A stretch of DNA of 64,000 bases from Bacteroidales bacterium (GTDB lineage: Bacteria; Bacteroidota; Bacteroidia; Bacteroidales; UBA932): the NCBI GenBank assembly GCA_017620335.1, contig JAFZQO010000026.1, positions 1-64,000 on the forward strand, in the 5' to 3' direction. A program made the translations under genes and the position numbers. Position 1 is the first letter of the stretch, and every line of letters starts with the position of its first letter. Below, piece by piece: positions 16,917-27,499 of the stretch. The notes under the pieces were generated by a model. The model was not told the origin of the DNA and searched no databases. It saw nothing but the letters and a program-made list of their open reading frames with translations.

Positions 16917-18900
16917 ACTCCAGCATCTGGCCGAGGTAGTCGTCCGTGTATTCCACGACGTAATCCACGATGTTGCCGTCCATGTCGACCGCCGGTATGA
17001 TGTCAGGGTTGATGAATCCGCCGTAAGGCTTGAGCCCCAGCGCGGCGTAGCGCTCCAGGACCTCCTTGTGGAGGACGGGGTCGATGTGCACGGCGTATTT
17101 CTCCACGAGGGCCTTGCCGGCCTCGTAGTCGCCCTCGGACTTGATCCTCTGGACCTCGGCGAGGAGCTCGCCGAACAGGCCCCGCAGGGCTTCGTAGTCG
17201 TTGACGACGAAGTAGGTCTTGCCCTTGCGCACCTTCTTTTCTATCACCTTGTCCTTGAGGCCCTTCACGTAGCACCATTCGGCTATGAGCTTGCGGTTCT
17301 GCATGTGGGCCTCGGTGTTGGGACGTCCGAGCTCGACGCGGCTGAACTGAACCATTAGGCCGTTGCGGATGTAGTTGGAGTACTCGGCCTTGTAGGCCTC
17401 CGGGTCGGGCATGATGCCGAGCTCGACCATCTTCGGGTCGGCGCAGTAGTAAAGGCCGAAGAGGTCGGCGCGGGCCTCTTCGAGGGTGGAACTGTATTCG
17501 CCGAGGGCGTTGGGCGACGTGCCCGGCAGAAGCTGGCCGGAGCCGTGCCCGAGGCACTCGTGCAGGTCGGTGTGGATCTCGTCGGTGATGGTGAGGTATT
17601 TCTTCGCCAACTCGATCTCCTTCTTGCTCCAGGCGAATTCGGTCAGTGTGCTCTTGGGGCACTCCCGGGCCGCATAGTCGTATGCGTGGGTGATGTTGGC
17701 GATGGTGACGCTCTTGGAACCGTGGTCGCGGCGGATCCAGTCGGCGTTGGGAAGGTTGATGCCTATGGGGGTGGAAGGATAGCAGTCGCCCGCGAGGCAG
17801 GCGGCGTTGATGACCTTGGCGCTGATGCCCTTGACATGGGGTTTCTTGAAACGCGGGTCGACGGGGGAGTTGTCCTCGAACCACTGGGCGTTGGCGCTGA
17901 GGATATCGCTGCGCTCGGAAGCCTTGTGGTCCTTGATGTTCACTATCGCCTCCCAGGCGCCCTTGCGCGCGAGCGGGTCGTTGTAGTCCTCGACGAAACC
18001 GTTGACGAAGTCCACGGTGCCGAGGGTGTCCTTCACCCAGAGGATGTTGTACTCGTCCCAGAGCCTGAGGTCGCCGGTGCGGTAGTACTCGACCAGCTTG
18101 GCTATGTACTGCTTCTGCAGGTCGTTCTCAGCGACTTCAGCGGCGGCTTCAAGATATCCGACGATCTTGTCGATGGCCGCTCCGTAAAGGCCTCCGGACT
18201 TCCAGGGGACCTCCCGGACGACACCGTCGTCACCCTTCACGACCTTGGTGTTGAGGCCGTAGGATATCGGGGTGGGGTCGTCGGGATCCGCGATGGAAGC
18301 GTAGTAGCGCTCCACTTCGTCGCGCGTCACGCCGTCGTAGAAATTGACCGCCGAGGCCGCCACGATGTCGGTGTCCGGGTCCGTGGACTTGCGCGATGGC
18401 ATGAAGCCCGGGTCGTAGATGATGTGCATCAGTTCATTGAAATCGCTGTCGCCGGCTCCGGACTCGTGCAGCAGGCTGAGGAAGTACTCCTCGGAGCAGG
18501 CCGGGAAGAACTTGTCCTCGGCGTAGTGATGGTGGATGCCGTTGGAGAAGAAGACCCTCTTGGCGTACACGAGGAAATCCTGGAACTCCTCGCAGCCGCG
18601 GTCTCCCTTATAATTCTCCAGGATTTGTTCCAGCGCCCTGCGGACCCTCAGGTTGTACCTGCCGTTCTGGTCCCAGTAGATGTCGCGGCCCCATTTCGCC
18701 GCCTCGGAGAGGTAGAATACATACTCCTTCTGCTTCAGGCTGAGGTCCTCCCAGCCGTCGATGCGGTAGCGGATGATGCGGAGGTCCGCGAACTCGTCTA
18801 TCTGATACTTGAAGTCACCCTGACCGGCGCCCTGCCGGCATGAAACGAGCGCGAGCGCCGCGCTCCCTGTGATCAAAGCCATCCTTATAATACTTTTCAT
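16891..18900 (-). CDS. Dipeptidyl-peptidase III (M49) lipoprotein
   Basis: 669 residues from the ATG at 18900. It has a lipoprotein signal (ALALVSC). The M49 zinc motif HECLGH (His447, Glu448, His452) is followed by EEARAD near 474, whose Glu is the third ligand. This defines dipeptidyl-peptidase III, which removes dipeptides from short peptides. Animal DPP III is cytosolic; the lipoprotein signal places this one in the periplasm or outer membrane, as in other Bacteroidetes. It diverges from uvrA with nearly touching promoters and overlaps xerD by 26 bp at its 3' end. Confidence 0.92.
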   Translation of the reverse strand: MKSIIRMALITGSAALALVSCRQGAGQGDFKYQIDEFADLRIIRYRIDGWEDLSLKQKEYVFYLSEAAKWGRDIYWDQNGRYNLRVRRALEQILENYKGDRGCEEFQDFLVYAKRVFFSNGIHHHYAEDKFFPACSEEYFLSLLHESGAGDSDFNELMHIIYDPGFMPSRKSTDPDTDIVAASAVNFYDGVTRDEVERYYASIADPDDPTPISYGLNTKVVKGDDGVVREVPWKSGGLYGAAIDKIVGYLEAAAEVAENDLQKQYIAKLVEYYRTGDLRLWDEYNILWVKDTLGTVDFVNGFVEDYNDPLARKGAWEAIVNIKDHKASERSDILSANAQWFEDNSPVDPRFKKPHVKGISAKVINAACLAGDCYPSTPIGINLPNADWIRRDHGSKSVTIANITHAYDYAARECPKSTLTEFAWSKKEIELAKKYLTITDEIHTDLHECLGHGSGQLLPGTSPNALGEYSSTLEEARADLFGLYYCADPKMVELGIMPDPEAYKAEYSNYIRNGLMVQFSRVELGRPNTEAHMQNRKLIAEWCYVKGLKDKVIEKKVRKGKTYFVVNDYEALRGLFGELLAEVQRIKSEGDYEAGKALVEKYAVHIDPVLHKEVLERYAALGLKPYGGFINPDIIPAVDMDGNIVDYVVEYTDDYLGQMLEYGRNYSAL

Positions 18901-18918
18901 AAAGAATATATGTTTAGG

Positions 18919-18945
18919 CAAAGATAGGAAAAATGAGTAAATTTG
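18919..18945. promoter_or_regulatory. Back-to-back -7 boxes of the DPP III gene and uvrA
   Basis: TATCTTTG toward the peptidase gene (18919-18926, minus) and TAAATTTG toward uvrA (18938-18945, plus) are separated by 11 bp. Each promoter's -33 region must overlap the other's -7 box, so two polymerases could not bind together. Confidence 0.7.
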
Positions 18946-18963
18946 CATTTCAATCCTCCGTAA

Positions 18964-21795
18964 ATGGCAGACGACGGCAGCATAATCATCAGGGGAGCAA
19001 GGGTGAACAACCTCAAGGACCTGACCGTGGAGATTCCCCGCGGGAAGTTCGTCGTGGTCACCGGCATTTCCGGCTCCGGCAAGTCCTCACTGGCTTTCGA
19101 CACCCTCTTCGCCGAAGGGCAGAGGCGCTTCGCGGAAAGCCTTTCCTCGTATGCGCGCCAGTTCCTCGGGAGGATGAGCAAGCCGGACGTGGACTCCATC
19201 GACGGCGTGCCGCCGGCCATCGCCATAGAACAGAAGGTCAACACCCGCAACCCCCGCTCGACCGTCGCCACCACCACCGAAATCTACGACTATCTCCGCC
19301 TGGTATTCGCCCGCATAGGGCGCACCTTCTCGCCCGTGAGCGGAAGGGAAGTCAAGTGCAACGGCGTCGCGGATGTGATGTCGTACATCTTCGATGGTAT
19401 CCCGCACGTGGTCTATCTGCTCTCCGACCTGAAATGGAAGGACCGCGGGGACAAGGTGGAGCTGATGCTCCGTCTTAAGGAGGAGGGTTATTCCCGTTTC
19501 TTCTCCGACGGGACGGTGATGCGCATCGAGGATGTCATGAAGTGCTCCGAGACCGGGGATTTCCCGGAGGACCTGTACCTGCTGGTGGACCGCATGAAGC
19601 TGGACGGAGCGGAGCCGGACGCTGACCTCCGGACGAGGATGCTCGCCTCGGCGGACACGGCGTTCGCCCGCGGTGCGGGCACTATGCTCGTGTCCCGCGA
19701 CGGCGAACTCCGCAGTTTCACCGACCGCTTCGAGCTCGACGGGATGACCTTCCACCGCCCGGACGAGTACATGTTCAGCTTCAACAGCCCGCTGGGCGCC
19801 TGCCCGACCTGCGGCGGCCTCGGGAAGATCATAGGCGTGAGCGAGGACCTGGTGGTCCCGGACAAGACCAAGAGCATCTACGACGGGGCCATAGCCTGCT
19901 GGAGAGGCGAGAAGATGGGGTGGTTCAAGGACCATCTCGTAGCCGTCTCCCAGCGCTACGGCATCCCCGTGTTCGAGCCTTACTGCCAGCTGTCGGAGGA
20001 GGTGAGGCGCAAGATCTGGGACGGCGTGCCCGCCGAGAGGGAGGAGGACTCCCTCATCGGCATAGGGGAGTTCTTCAACTGGGTGGAGACGCAGCGGTAC
20101 AAGATACAGTTCAAGTACATGCTCAGCCGTTTCTCCGGCCGTACGACCTGCCCGGACTGCCATGGGAGCCGGCTCCGCAAGGACGCGCTTTATGTCAAGG
20201 TGGGCGGAAAGGACATCAACGAAGTGCTGTGCATGAACGTCGAGCAGGCCATCGGCTATTTCTCGTCCCTGGAACTGGATGCGTATGAACGGACGGTCGC
20301 GGGAGGTCCCATAGAGGAGATCCTCTCCCGCCTGCGCTGCATCGGCGACGTCGGCCTCGGATACCTTACTCTCAACCGCGCCTGCAACACCCTTTCGGGC
20401 GGCGAGAGCCAGCGCATCAACCTCGTGACCGCGCTGGGTTCCTCCCTCGTGGGTTCCATGTATATCCTGGACGAACCCTCCATAGGCCTCCATTCGCGCG
20501 ACACCGACCGCCTGATCGCAGTCCTGAGGCGCCTGCGCGACATTGGCAACACCGTCGTCGTGGTGGAGCACGACGAGGAGATAATACGCTCCGCGGACCT
20601 GCTGATAGACATGGGCCCCCGGGCCGGGGTGAACGGAGGGGAGATAGTCTTCCAGGGCTCCGTGGGCTCCTCCGAGCCTTCGGAGGAGGACTGCGCCCGC
20701 TCGCTGACCCTTCAATACCTTACGGGCCGCAGGCCACGATTCGTGAGGGAGAAGCGCCCCTGGCACTACTCCATCACGGTCAAGGGGGCCATGGAGCACA
20801 ACCTCAAGGACATCGACGTGAAATTCCCCCTCGGGGTCCTGACGGTCGTGACGGGAGTCAGCGGAAGTGGAAAGTCCTCGCTGGTGGGCGACATCCTGTA
20901 TCCGGCCATGTACCGCAGGATCAACGACAGCGGAGACCTGCCCGGCGTGCACCGCGGGCTGGCCGGCAACCTCGACCGCATCTCACGCGTGGAATACGTC
21001 GACCAGAACCCCATAGGCAAGAGCACCCGCTCCAACGCCGTCACCTACCTCAAGGTCTTCGATGACATTCGCAAGCTTCTCGCTGAGCAGCAGTATGCCC
21101 GCATCAACGGTTTCGGCCCCAATTATTTCTCCTTCAACCAGGACGGCGGCCGCTGTCCGGAGTGCCAGGGCGACGGATTCGTCAAGATAGAGATGCAGTT
21201 CATGGCGGACGTGACCATGGTCTGCGAGTCCTGCGGCGGCAAGCGTTTCAAGCCGGACGTCCTGGAGGTCAGATACAACGGGAAGAATATCGACGACATA
21301 CTCAACATGAGCGTGGACGAGGCGATAGCGTTCTTCGCGGCGGGGAAGGAGAATCTGGCGCAGAGCATAGCCCGCAAGCTCCAGCCGCTCGTGGACGTGG
21401 GTCTGGGCTACATCAAGCTTGGCCAGAGCAGCAGCACCCTCTCCGGAGGCGAGAGCCAGCGCATAAAGCTCGCGTACTTCCTCTCCATGAGCGGGTACGG
21501 CGAGGGTATAGACACGAAGAAGATACTCTTCATCTTCGACGAACCGACCACGGGCCTGCATTTCTACGACGTGGAAAAGCTCCTGAAGGCCTTCGACGTG
21601 CTTCTGGCCAAAGGGCATTCCCTCGTCGTGGTCGAGCACAACCTCGACGTCATACGCTCGGCCGACTGGGTCGTCGACCTTGGCCCCGATGCCGGCGACA
21701 AGGGCGGTGAAGTGGTCTTCGAAGGCACTCCGGAGGACCTCGCGGCCCATGGGGAGACGTTCACGGCACAGTATCTCAGGGAATCGGTCAGGTAG
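18964..21795 (+). CDS. uvrA: Excinuclease ABC subunit A
   Basis: 943 residues, the normal UvrA length. This is the damage-recognition ATPase of nucleotide excision repair. Two ABC ATPase units are visible, with Walker [10 protein letters not shown] and GVSGSGKSS and signatures [11 protein letters not shown] and [11 protein letters not shown]. Zinc modules are seen at CPTCGG/CPDCHG and at CPECQGDG with [10 protein letters not shown] Stealth-type gene begins 4 bp after the stop and is probably cotranscribed. Confidence 0.98.
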   Translation: MADDGSIIIRGARVNNLKDLTVEIPRGKFVVVTGISGSGKSSLAFDTLFAEGQRRFAESLSSYARQFLGRMSKPDVDSIDGVPPAIAIEQKVNTRNPRSTVATTTEIYDYLRLVFARIGRTFSPVSGREVKCNGVADVMSYIFDGIPHVVYLLSDLKWKDRGDKVELMLRLKEEGYSRFFSDGTVMRIEDVMKCSETGDFPEDLYLLVDRMKLDGAEPDADLRTRMLASADTAFARGAGTMLVSRDGELRSFTDRFELDGMTFHRPDEYMFSFNSPLGACPTCGGLGKIIGVSEDLVVPDKTKSIYDGAIACWRGEKMGWFKDHLVAVSQRYGIPVFEPYCQLSEEVRRKIWDGVPAEREEDSLIGIGEFFNWVETQRYKIQFKYMLSRFSGRTTCPDCHGSRLRKDALYVKVGGKDINEVLCMNVEQAIGYFSSLELDAYERTVAGGPIEEILSRLRCIGDVGLGYLTLNRACNTLSGGESQRINLVTALGSSLVGSMYILDEPSIGLHSRDTDRLIAVLRRLRDIGNTVVVVEHDEEIIRSADLLIDMGPRAGVNGGEIVFQGSVGSSEPSEEDCARSLTLQYLTGRRPRFVREKRPWHYSITVKGAMEHNLKDIDVKFPLGVLTVVTGVSGSGKSSLVGDILYPAMYRRINDSGDLPGVHRGLAGNLDRISRVEYVDQNPIGKSTRSNAVTYLKVFDDIRKLLAEQQYARINGFGPNYFSFNQDGGRCPECQGDGFVKIEMQFMADVTMVCESCGGKRFKPDVLEVRYNGKNIDDILNMSVDEAIAFFAAGKENLAQSIARKLQPLVDVGLGYIKLGQSSSTLSGGESQRIKLAYFLSMSGYGEGIDTKKILFIFDEPTTGLHFYDVEKLLKAFDVLLAKGHSLVVVEHNLDVIRSADWVVDLGPDAGDKGGEVVFEGTPEDLAAHGETFTAQYLRESVR

Positions 21796-21799
21796 GGAA

Positions 21800-22678
21800 A
21801 TGGACATCGTCATCACTTACGTCGACGGGCTGGACCCGGTCTGGCAGGAGTCCTACCGCTCCTGCGTGGGGGATACTATCAATACCAAGCATTTCCGCGA
21901 CTGGGGTACTTTGAAGTACCTTCTGCGCGGTATCGAAAGGCATCTTCCCTTCATACGCAACGTGTATCTTGTGGTGTCGGGGGAGAGCCAGGTGCCGGAA
22001 TGGGCCGACAGGGAGAACCTGAAGGTCGTCCTTCACCGCGACATCATCCCGGAGCGGTTCCTTCCGGTATTCAACTCCGCTTCGATAGAGATATTCCTGC
22101 ACAGGATTCCCGGCCTCGACCGGGAATTCATATACTTCAACGACGACATATTCCCGCTGCGGGACTGCAGGCCGGAGGATTTCTTCCGGGAAGGCAGGGC
22201 CGCTGCGCATTTCCAGCGTCATCTTTTCGCGGCCGGGATGTACAAGCGCCATTCCCGGAACGGGGACAGGCTGGCGCGCGAGGCGGCCGGACTCGGGCCT
22301 TCGGCCCTGTTCCGGCGCCCGCAGCACGCCTGCACGGCGCTGCTCCGGGAAGTTTTCGAGGAAGTCTGGCAGCTTGAGGCCGGGCGCCTGGAGGCTTCCG
22401 TTTCCCCAGTTCGCAGGGAGGACAACGTCAATTTCAGCGTGTTCGCTGACTATGCCTTCTATACCGGCCGGACATTCCCGCACAGGGTGTCCAACCGTCA
22501 TTTCTCCACCGCCGTAGCCTCGGCTGATAAGGTTTGTACTTTCATCGCCTCGCCGACGTCCGACTTCGCCTGCATCAACGACGTCAACATGCCGGAGGAG
22601 AAGTTCACCGTGTTCCGTGACGCCCTGCTGGAGGCCTTCGGGAAGGCTTTTCCCGGGAAATCCCGCTTCGAGCTTTAA
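21800..22678 (+). CDS. Stealth-type capsular polysaccharide phosphotransferase
   Basis: 292 residues with the four conserved regions of the Stealth family in order: CR1 at the N-terminus (MDIVITYVDGLDP), CR2 (RDWGTLKYLLRGIERHLPF with FIYFNDDIFP), CR3 (PQHACTALLREVFEE) and CR4 (CINDVNMPEE). Family members, such as N-acetylglucosamine-1-phosphate transferases, transfer sugar phosphate to a glycan. The ATG at 21800 is preceded by TAGGGA and lies 4 bp after uvrA; in-frame codons upstream only overlap uvrA. No other polysaccharide genes are near, which is unusual. The 3' end overlaps the convergent fimbrillin-like gene by 4 bp. Confidence 0.88.
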   Translation: MDIVITYVDGLDPVWQESYRSCVGDTINTKHFRDWGTLKYLLRGIERHLPFIRNVYLVVSGESQVPEWADRENLKVVLHRDIIPERFLPVFNSASIEIFLHRIPGLDREFIYFNDDIFPLRDCRPEDFFREGRAAAHFQRHLFAAGMYKRHSRNGDRLAREAAGLGPSALFRRPQHACTALLREVFEEVWQLEAGRLEASVSPVRREDNVNFSVFADYAFYTGRTFPHRVSNRHFSTAVASADKVCTFIASPTSDFACINDVNMPEEKFTVFRDALLEAFGKAFPGKSRFEL

Positions 22679-23991
22679 GGATTCACCACCACTATTACCA
22701 GAAAGCCGTCGTTGACCGGTGGTCCTGCGTCGATGGTGAACATGCCCGTGCCGTTGTCGTGCAGTGTCAGGACCACTCCGTGGCCGTCAGGGTCGATCTC
22801 GTAGGTGTAGATACCCCTCTCCACGTCGAAGTCCAGGTCGTCCCGGTCGATGTATACAGGCGTGTCTTCAGGGTTCACCTCCACCCAGACATGGATCCTC
22901 TCCTCGTTCGTCCCTGTTATATACTGGCCCGGATAAAGCTTGATCCAAGCTTCTCCCACGACCTCCCCGGGACTGACCAGTACATCCGGGTCAGTGCTGC
23001 CCTTGCGGGTGACCAGAAGGCTGTAGGAGTACTTTACATTGCGGCTGAGGCCGTGCGGCCCGGAGGTGTAGCCGAAGCCGTCCTGGTTGACCTCCACGGG
23101 ATAATAATAGGTGACGCCGTCGATGTCCCCCTGCACCACCATGCGGGTGCGGGGACTGCCGGGGCCGTCGTCCGAGGAGTCGTTAGGATAGCAGTAGAGG
23201 TGCACCGGCGCCCAATGTCCCGGCATCACGCTGCGGCTGACCATCTCCGGATGCTTCATGCCGGATATGTATTCCGGGTCCGGGGCGCCGGCATTCTCCA
23301 GCTCGGTTATGCGGAATCCGTCCCTGCGCAGTATCTCGCAGCTTCCTGAGAGATTGGTCAGGTAAACCTGGCAGTTCTCCAGTGTACGGCTGCGGTACCC
23401 ACGGCCGGAGAAATCGACCTTGAGATGGTCCAGGCACACGTCCGTGAGCAGGGGCGTCAGCTGCAGCTGCGTGTATCCGGCGGCGCCCGCGCTGATCTGG
23501 CATTCGCCGCTCATCACCGGGCGCGCCGGATCCTCGTCCTTCAGGTGCCAGATAACGTTCCCGAGCGATTCGTAACTGCGGAATTCGTCCGCGGTGAAGG
23601 CGTGTCCCAGGCAATTGGCCAGGACGACGACAAGCTTGTCCCCCGCGCTGGAGTTGATATCGAGGTAAGGCGTTTCCGGACTGTCGAAACTGCAGTATGA
23701 GTCAAGCCGCCTGATCTCGTCGTCGTTGAAGGTGAACACGTCCAGGCGCGCTATGTCCCCGGATGCGGCTTTCGTGGGATGCTCCGCGGCTGCCAGTACA
23801 TCCGGCAGGAAAATGGTGGTGGATACGGTGTCCTCTGATGAAAAAGGATCGGCGGGCCCGCACGAAACCGTCGTGCCGGCCAGATAAAACAAGCAAATAA
23901 AGACTGAAAGTTGTGCCGGATGCGGCGATTCGGCCCAGACGGGCCTGGACGAACGTCCATTTTGATGTGTAACCGGTGCGAGAGGTTCCAT
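22675..23991 (-). CDS. Fimbrillin-like (FimB/Mfa2 or DUF4906-like) surface protein
   Basis: 438 residues resembling Bacteroidales fimbrial subunits and anchors. It has an N-terminal domain with RLDVFTFNDDEIRRLDSY, then the characteristic segment RNVKYSYSLLVTRKGSTDPD, and a C-terminal repeat-like beta tail. The N-terminus is odd: about 28 polar residues precede the hydrophobic stretch LSVFICLFYLAGTTVSC, whose Cys44 may be a lipid anchor in a weak lipobox. No earlier or later ATG gives a cleaner signal peptide. No other fimbrial genes lie beside it. The assignment rests on general pattern, so the subfamily is uncertain. Confidence 0.6.
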   Translation of the reverse strand: MEPLAPVTHQNGRSSRPVWAESPHPAQLSVFICLFYLAGTTVSCGPADPFSSEDTVSTTIFLPDVLAAAEHPTKAASGDIARLDVFTFNDDEIRRLDSYCSFDSPETPYLDINSSAGDKLVVVLANCLGHAFTADEFRSYESLGNVIWHLKDEDPARPVMSGECQISAGAAGYTQLQLTPLLTDVCLDHLKVDFSGRGYRSRTLENCQVYLTNLSGSCEILRRDGFRITELENAGAPDPEYISGMKHPEMVSRSVMPGHWAPVHLYCYPNDSSDDGPGSPRTRMVVQGDIDGVTYYYPVEVNQDGFGYTSGPHGLSRNVKYSYSLLVTRKGSTDPDVLVSPGEVVGEAWIKLYPGQYITGTNEERIHVWVEVNPEDTPVYIDRDDLDFDVERGIYTYEIDPDGHGVVLTLHDNGTGMFTIDAGPPVNDGFLVIVVVNP

Positions 23992-24049
23992 AGTCCAAGA
24001 TTGAGATTGATCCGTAACCGTGCGGCTTCCGCCGACCTTTGTCCGGAAG

Positions 24050-24057
24050 CAAATCTA
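24050..24057 (-). promoter_or_regulatory. -7 box of the fimbrillin-like gene
   Basis: TAGATTTG on the minus strand, 58 bp before the ATG at 23991, giving a leader of about 50 nt. No -33 element is recognisable. Confidence 0.5.
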
Positions 24058-24142
24058 TGAAAAACTCCCTTCATCAGCCTACAGAAACATATATTTCCCC
24101 GGGGTCCCGCGACCTTTTTATATGTTCCTTATCTTTTTGTAT

Positions 24143-24180
24143 AAAAAAAGTATCCGACCGGAATGCGGTCGGATACTTTT
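24143..24180 (-). terminator. Terminator of the nqr operon
   Basis: A perfect 14-bp stem (24046+100 to 24159 paired with 24167-24180, i.e. 24146-24159/24167-24180), a 7-nt loop and a T7 run on the minus strand, 17 bp after the nqrF stop. Confidence 0.9.
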
Positions 24181-24196
24181 ACGGGTTTTGTGCGGA

Positions 24197-25471
24197 CTAG
24201 CCGCCGAAGTTGTCGTAGAGGACGTTCGCGGGGTCGACGCCGAGCGAATCGAGGAGGTTGTTCACGGAGGAGACCATCATCGGAGGTCCGCACATGAAGT
24301 ATTTGATGTCCTCCGGGGCCTCGTGGTCCTTGAGGTAGGTCTCGTTCATGACGTTGTGGACGAAGCCCGGGGTGTAAGGCACTCCGGCGGCATCCGCGGC
24401 GGGATCCGGGCGGTCGAGGGCAAGGTGGAACTTGAAGTTCGGGAACTCCTTCTCGATCTCGGCGAAGTCCTCGAGGTAGAAGGCCTCGACGAGGGCGCGG
24501 GCGCCGTAGAAGAAGTGGACCTTGCGGTTGGTCCTCATGGTCTTGAACAGATGCATGATGTGGCTCCTGAGCGGTGCCATTCCGGCGCCGCCGCCGACGA
24601 AGATGTACTCCATGTCCTCGGGATCGTCCTTCGGGAGGAGGAACTCTCCGTAAGGGCCGGAGATCATCACCTTGTCACCCGGCTTGCGGGAGAAGACGTA
24701 GGTCGAAGCGATGCCCGGAGGCACTCCGGGGACGAACTTGAACACGCCCTTCGGCTGGGTCCTGTCGAAAGGAGGGGTGGCGATGCGGACGTTGAGCTTG
24801 ATGACGTCCTTCTCGGCCGGATACGAGGCCATCGAGTAGGCCCTGATGGTCGGGACGGTGTTCTTGAACTTCAGGTCCGTTATGCCGTACTTCTTCCAGT
24901 CGCCCATGTAGATGTCGGCCACTCCCATGTCGGAGAAGTCCGCCTCGTACTCGGGGATGTCGATCTGGATGTACTCGCCGCTCTTGAAGTCGATGTGCTC
25001 GCCCTCGGGCAGCCTGACCGTGAACTCCTTTATGAAGGTCGCGACGTTCTCGTTGGAGATGACCTCGCACTCGAGCTTCTTCACGCTGAGAGCGGACTCC
25101 GCGACCTGGATCTTGAGGTTGTCCTTGACCTTGACCTGGCAGCCGAGCCTCCAGTCGTCCTTGATCTGCTTCTTGTTGAAGAAACCGACCTCGGTGGGGA
25201 GGATGGTGCCGCCGCCCTCATGCACCTGGACCTTGCACTGGCCGCAGTTGGCCTTGCCGCCGCAGGCGGAGGGGAGGAATATCTGGTTTTCCGCGAGGGT
25301 GCCCATGAGGTTGCCGCCGGGGGCGACGCTCAGGACCTTCTTGCCGTCGTTGATGTCGATCTGGACGGTGCCCTTCGGGGTGAGCCAGTTCTTGATGATG
25401 AGGAGGATGGCCACCAGGAAGAGGATGACCAGAACCATGAAGATCATGGAAGAAATGATAGTACCTGTCAT
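24197..25471 (-). CDS. nqrF: Na+-NQR subunit F (NADH dehydrogenase)
   Basis: 424 residues, the electron entry subunit of the Na+-pumping NADH:quinone oxidoreductase. It has one N-terminal membrane helix (about 6-28), a ferredoxin-type 2Fe-2S domain with Cys70, Cys76, Cys79 and Cys111, an FAD-binding site (RAYSMASYP) and an NADH-binding site (GGGAGMAPLRSH). Length and order match family members. It is the last gene of the operon, 18 bp after nqrE, with a terminator just downstream. Confidence 0.98.
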   Translation of the reverse strand: MTGTIISSMIFMVLVILFLVAILLIIKNWLTPKGTVQIDINDGKKVLSVAPGGNLMGTLAENQIFLPSACGGKANCGQCKVQVHEGGGTILPTEVGFFNKKQIKDDWRLGCQVKVKDNLKIQVAESALSVKKLECEVISNENVATFIKEFTVRLPEGEHIDFKSGEYIQIDIPEYEADFSDMGVADIYMGDWKKYGITDLKFKNTVPTIRAYSMASYPAEKDVIKLNVRIATPPFDRTQPKGVFKFVPGVPPGIASTYVFSRKPGDKVMISGPYGEFLLPKDDPEDMEYIFVGGGAGMAPLRSHIMHLFKTMRTNRKVHFFYGARALVEAFYLEDFAEIEKEFPNFKFHLALDRPDPAADAAGVPYTPGFVHNVMNETYLKDHEAPEDIKYFMCGPPMMVSSVNNLLDSLGVDPANVLYDNFGG

Positions 25472-25489
25472 AATCTCGTCCTCCTTGCT

Positions 25490-26104
25490 TTACAGTGAAA
25501 TACCCATGAAGGCCATGAAGGCGATGCCCATCAGGCCGACCGTGATGAACGTGATGCCGATGCCCTTGAGGCCGGCGGGGACGTTGCTGTATGAGAGCTT
25601 CTCGCGGATGGCGGCGAGGGCGACGATGGCGAGCCACCAGCCGATGCCGGAACCGAAGGCATATACCGCAGCCTCGCCGATGTTGCCGAACTCGCGCTGC
25701 TGCATGAAGAGCGAGCCTCCGAGGATGGCGCAGTTCACGGCGATCAGCGGGAGGTAGATGCCGAGCGAGGAATAAAGTGCGGGAAGGAACTTCTCCACGA
25801 CCATCTCGACCACCTGTGTGAAGGCGGCGATGACGGCGATGAACAGGATGAAGCTGAGGAAGCTCAGGTCAACGCCTGCGAACTTGTCGCCGAGCCAGGA
25901 CAGCGCGCCGGGCTGGAGGACGAACTTGTTCAGGAGATAGTTCAGGGGAAGCGTGATGAGCAGCATGGCGATCACGGCGATGCCGAGGCCGTTGGCCGTC
26001 TTTACATTCTTTGATACCGCCAGGTATGAACACATACCGAGGAAGTATGCAAAGATCATATTGTCAACGAAGATTGACTTTACGAATAAGTTTATATACT
26101 CCAT
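25490..26104 (-). CDS. nqrE: Na+-NQR subunit E
   Basis: 204 residues and highly hydrophobic, with six predicted membrane helices. It begins [20 protein letters not shown], the standard NqrE N-terminus, and includes a conserved Cys in helix 1 ([11 protein letters not shown]) and another in helix 4 (VNCAILGGS). Together with NqrD these half-channel cysteines bind an iron centre in the membrane. It is spaced 16 bp from nqrD. Confidence 0.97.
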   Translation of the reverse strand: MEYINLFVKSIFVDNMIFAYFLGMCSYLAVSKNVKTANGLGIAVIAMLLITLPLNYLLNKFVLQPGALSWLGDKFAGVDLSFLSFILFIAVIAAFTQVVEMVVEKFLPALYSSLGIYLPLIAVNCAILGGSLFMQQREFGNIGEAAVYAFGSGIGWWLAIVALAAIREKLSYSNVPAGLKGIGITFITVGLMGIAFMAFMGISL

Positions 26105-26120
26105 ATACGATACGTGTTAA

Positions 26121-26735
26121 CTAGTTTTCCTGGAGATCCTTCTGGATCGATCTCTGGACCCAGATGATGCAGCCGATGAGGATGAGGGCCATCGGAGGCA
26201 GGATCATGAGGCCGTTGTTGGTGTAGCCGAGGGCAGAGAGCACCGGGATCCCGAAGAGGGTGCCGGAGCCGAACAGCTCGCGGAAGAACGCCACGATGAT
26301 GAGGATCAGGCCGTAGCCGACGCCGTTGGCCAGACCGTCGAGGAGGGACGGGATGGGCTTGTTGCCGAGGGCGAAGGCCTCGATGCGGCCCATCACGATG
26401 CAGTTGGTGATGATGAGTCCGATGTAGACCGAGAGCTGCTTGTCCAGAGGGAATGTGGCCTCGAAGGACTTGAGCACCTGGTCCACCAGGATGACCATCA
26501 TGGCCACGACCACGAGCTGGATGATGATGCGCACGCGGTTGGGGATGGTCTTGCGGAGCAGCGAGCAGATGAGGCTCGACATTCCGGTGACCACTATCAC
26601 CGACAGGGCCATCACGAGGGCGCCCTTGAGTTCGACGGTGACTGCCAGCGAGGAGCAGATGCCGAGCACGAGGACGGTGATGGGATTACCCTTGAGAATG
26701 GGGTTCAGGATGGTTTCTTTCAATTTCGCATTCAT
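26121..26735 (-). CDS. nqrD: Na+-NQR subunit D
   Basis: 204 residues with six predicted membrane helices, homologous to NqrE and inserted in the opposite sense. It has the family motifs LGICSSLAVT (helix 1 Cys) and ITNCIVMGR (helix 4 Cys), which supply ligands for the intramembrane iron shared with NqrE. It follows nqrC by 11 bp. Confidence 0.97.
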   Translation of the reverse strand: MNAKLKETILNPILKGNPITVLVLGICSSLAVTVELKGALVMALSVIVVTGMSSLICSLLRKTIPNRVRIIIQLVVVAMMVILVDQVLKSFEATFPLDKQLSVYIGLIITNCIVMGRIEAFALGNKPIPSLLDGLANGVGYGLILIIVAFFRELFGSGTLFGIPVLSALGYTNNGLMILPPMALILIGCIIWVQRSIQKDLQEN

Positions 26736-26746
26736 AACTATTCCTC

Positions 26747-27487
26747 CTATTCTTCAGGGTTCTTGGTAAGGTATGCCTTGTAAGCTCCGAGCCAGACGTT
26801 GATGGCTTCGTCGAGGCCCCTGGAGGTCATCGTAGCGCCCGAGATGGCGTCGATGGCGTTGGCCTTGCCGGCCGGGGCGCCGCCCTTCACGATGCTGAAA
26901 GCGGCCTTGGAGTCATTGAAATCCACGGTCTTGCCCTTGAACTGGGCGCGGAAGGCAGGGTCGTCCTTGATCTTGCCGCCGAGGCCAGGGGTCTCGCTCT
27001 CATGGTCGAAGTAAGCGCCGGCGATGGTCTTCAGGTCGGACTGGAGGGCGATGTAGCCCCAGACCGGCCCCCAGAGGCCCGCTCCGTACACCGGGATGAC
27101 GGATACGCCGTTCTTGAAGATATAGACGGGGACCTTCATGTCCTTGCCGTCCTTGACGTTGTAGTTCTGGGCCTTGAGCTCGGACTTGCCGTAGACGGCG
27201 GCGTCGGCGGCGGAGAGCTCTCCGGCCCTGTTGCCGCTGGCGTCGATGAGAACCGCCTCGGCAATGTTCTGCTTGTAGAAGTCAAGCACGGCCGCGTTGC
27301 CCTTGGCCTGCCACTCGGACTTCTCGCCGAACTGGGCCGCCGTAAGGATCTGGCTGATGGTCTCGGCTTTCTCGTTGGCGTCCTGCTTGGGCTTGAGGGA
27401 CGAGGAGACGAAGGCGAGGATCGCAGCCACCAGTACACACACCACTGTGGTGTATATCACTGTATATACGTTGCTGTTTGTATTCAT
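26747..27487 (-). CDS. nqrC: Na+-NQR subunit C (covalent FMN)
   Basis: 246 residues: one N-terminal membrane helix (about 8-30) and a periplasmic FMN-binding domain. The flavinylation motif SGAT is at 216-219, with Thr219 as the expected covalent FMN site. GLWGPVWGYIAL is also typical. Covalent attachment needs an ApbE flavin transferase, which is not encoded in this window. It is spaced 12 bp from nqrB. Confidence 0.97.
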   Translation of the reverse strand: MNTNSNVYTVIYTTVVCVLVAAILAFVSSSLKPKQDANEKAETISQILTAAQFGEKSEWQAKGNAAVLDFYKQNIAEAVLIDASGNRAGELSAADAAVYGKSELKAQNYNVKDGKDMKVPVYIFKNGVSVIPVYGAGLWGPVWGYIALQSDLKTIAGAYFDHESETPGLGGKIKDDPAFRAQFKGKTVDFNDSKAAFSIVKGGAPAGKANAIDAISGATMTSRGLDEAINVWLGAYKAYLTKNPEE

Positions 27488-27499
27488 ATCCCGATACGT

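Noticed and set aside
19087-20952. A 621-codon open frame antisense to uvrA
   Set aside because: It lies wholly inside the uvrA coding region with shadow-frame composition and no start signals.
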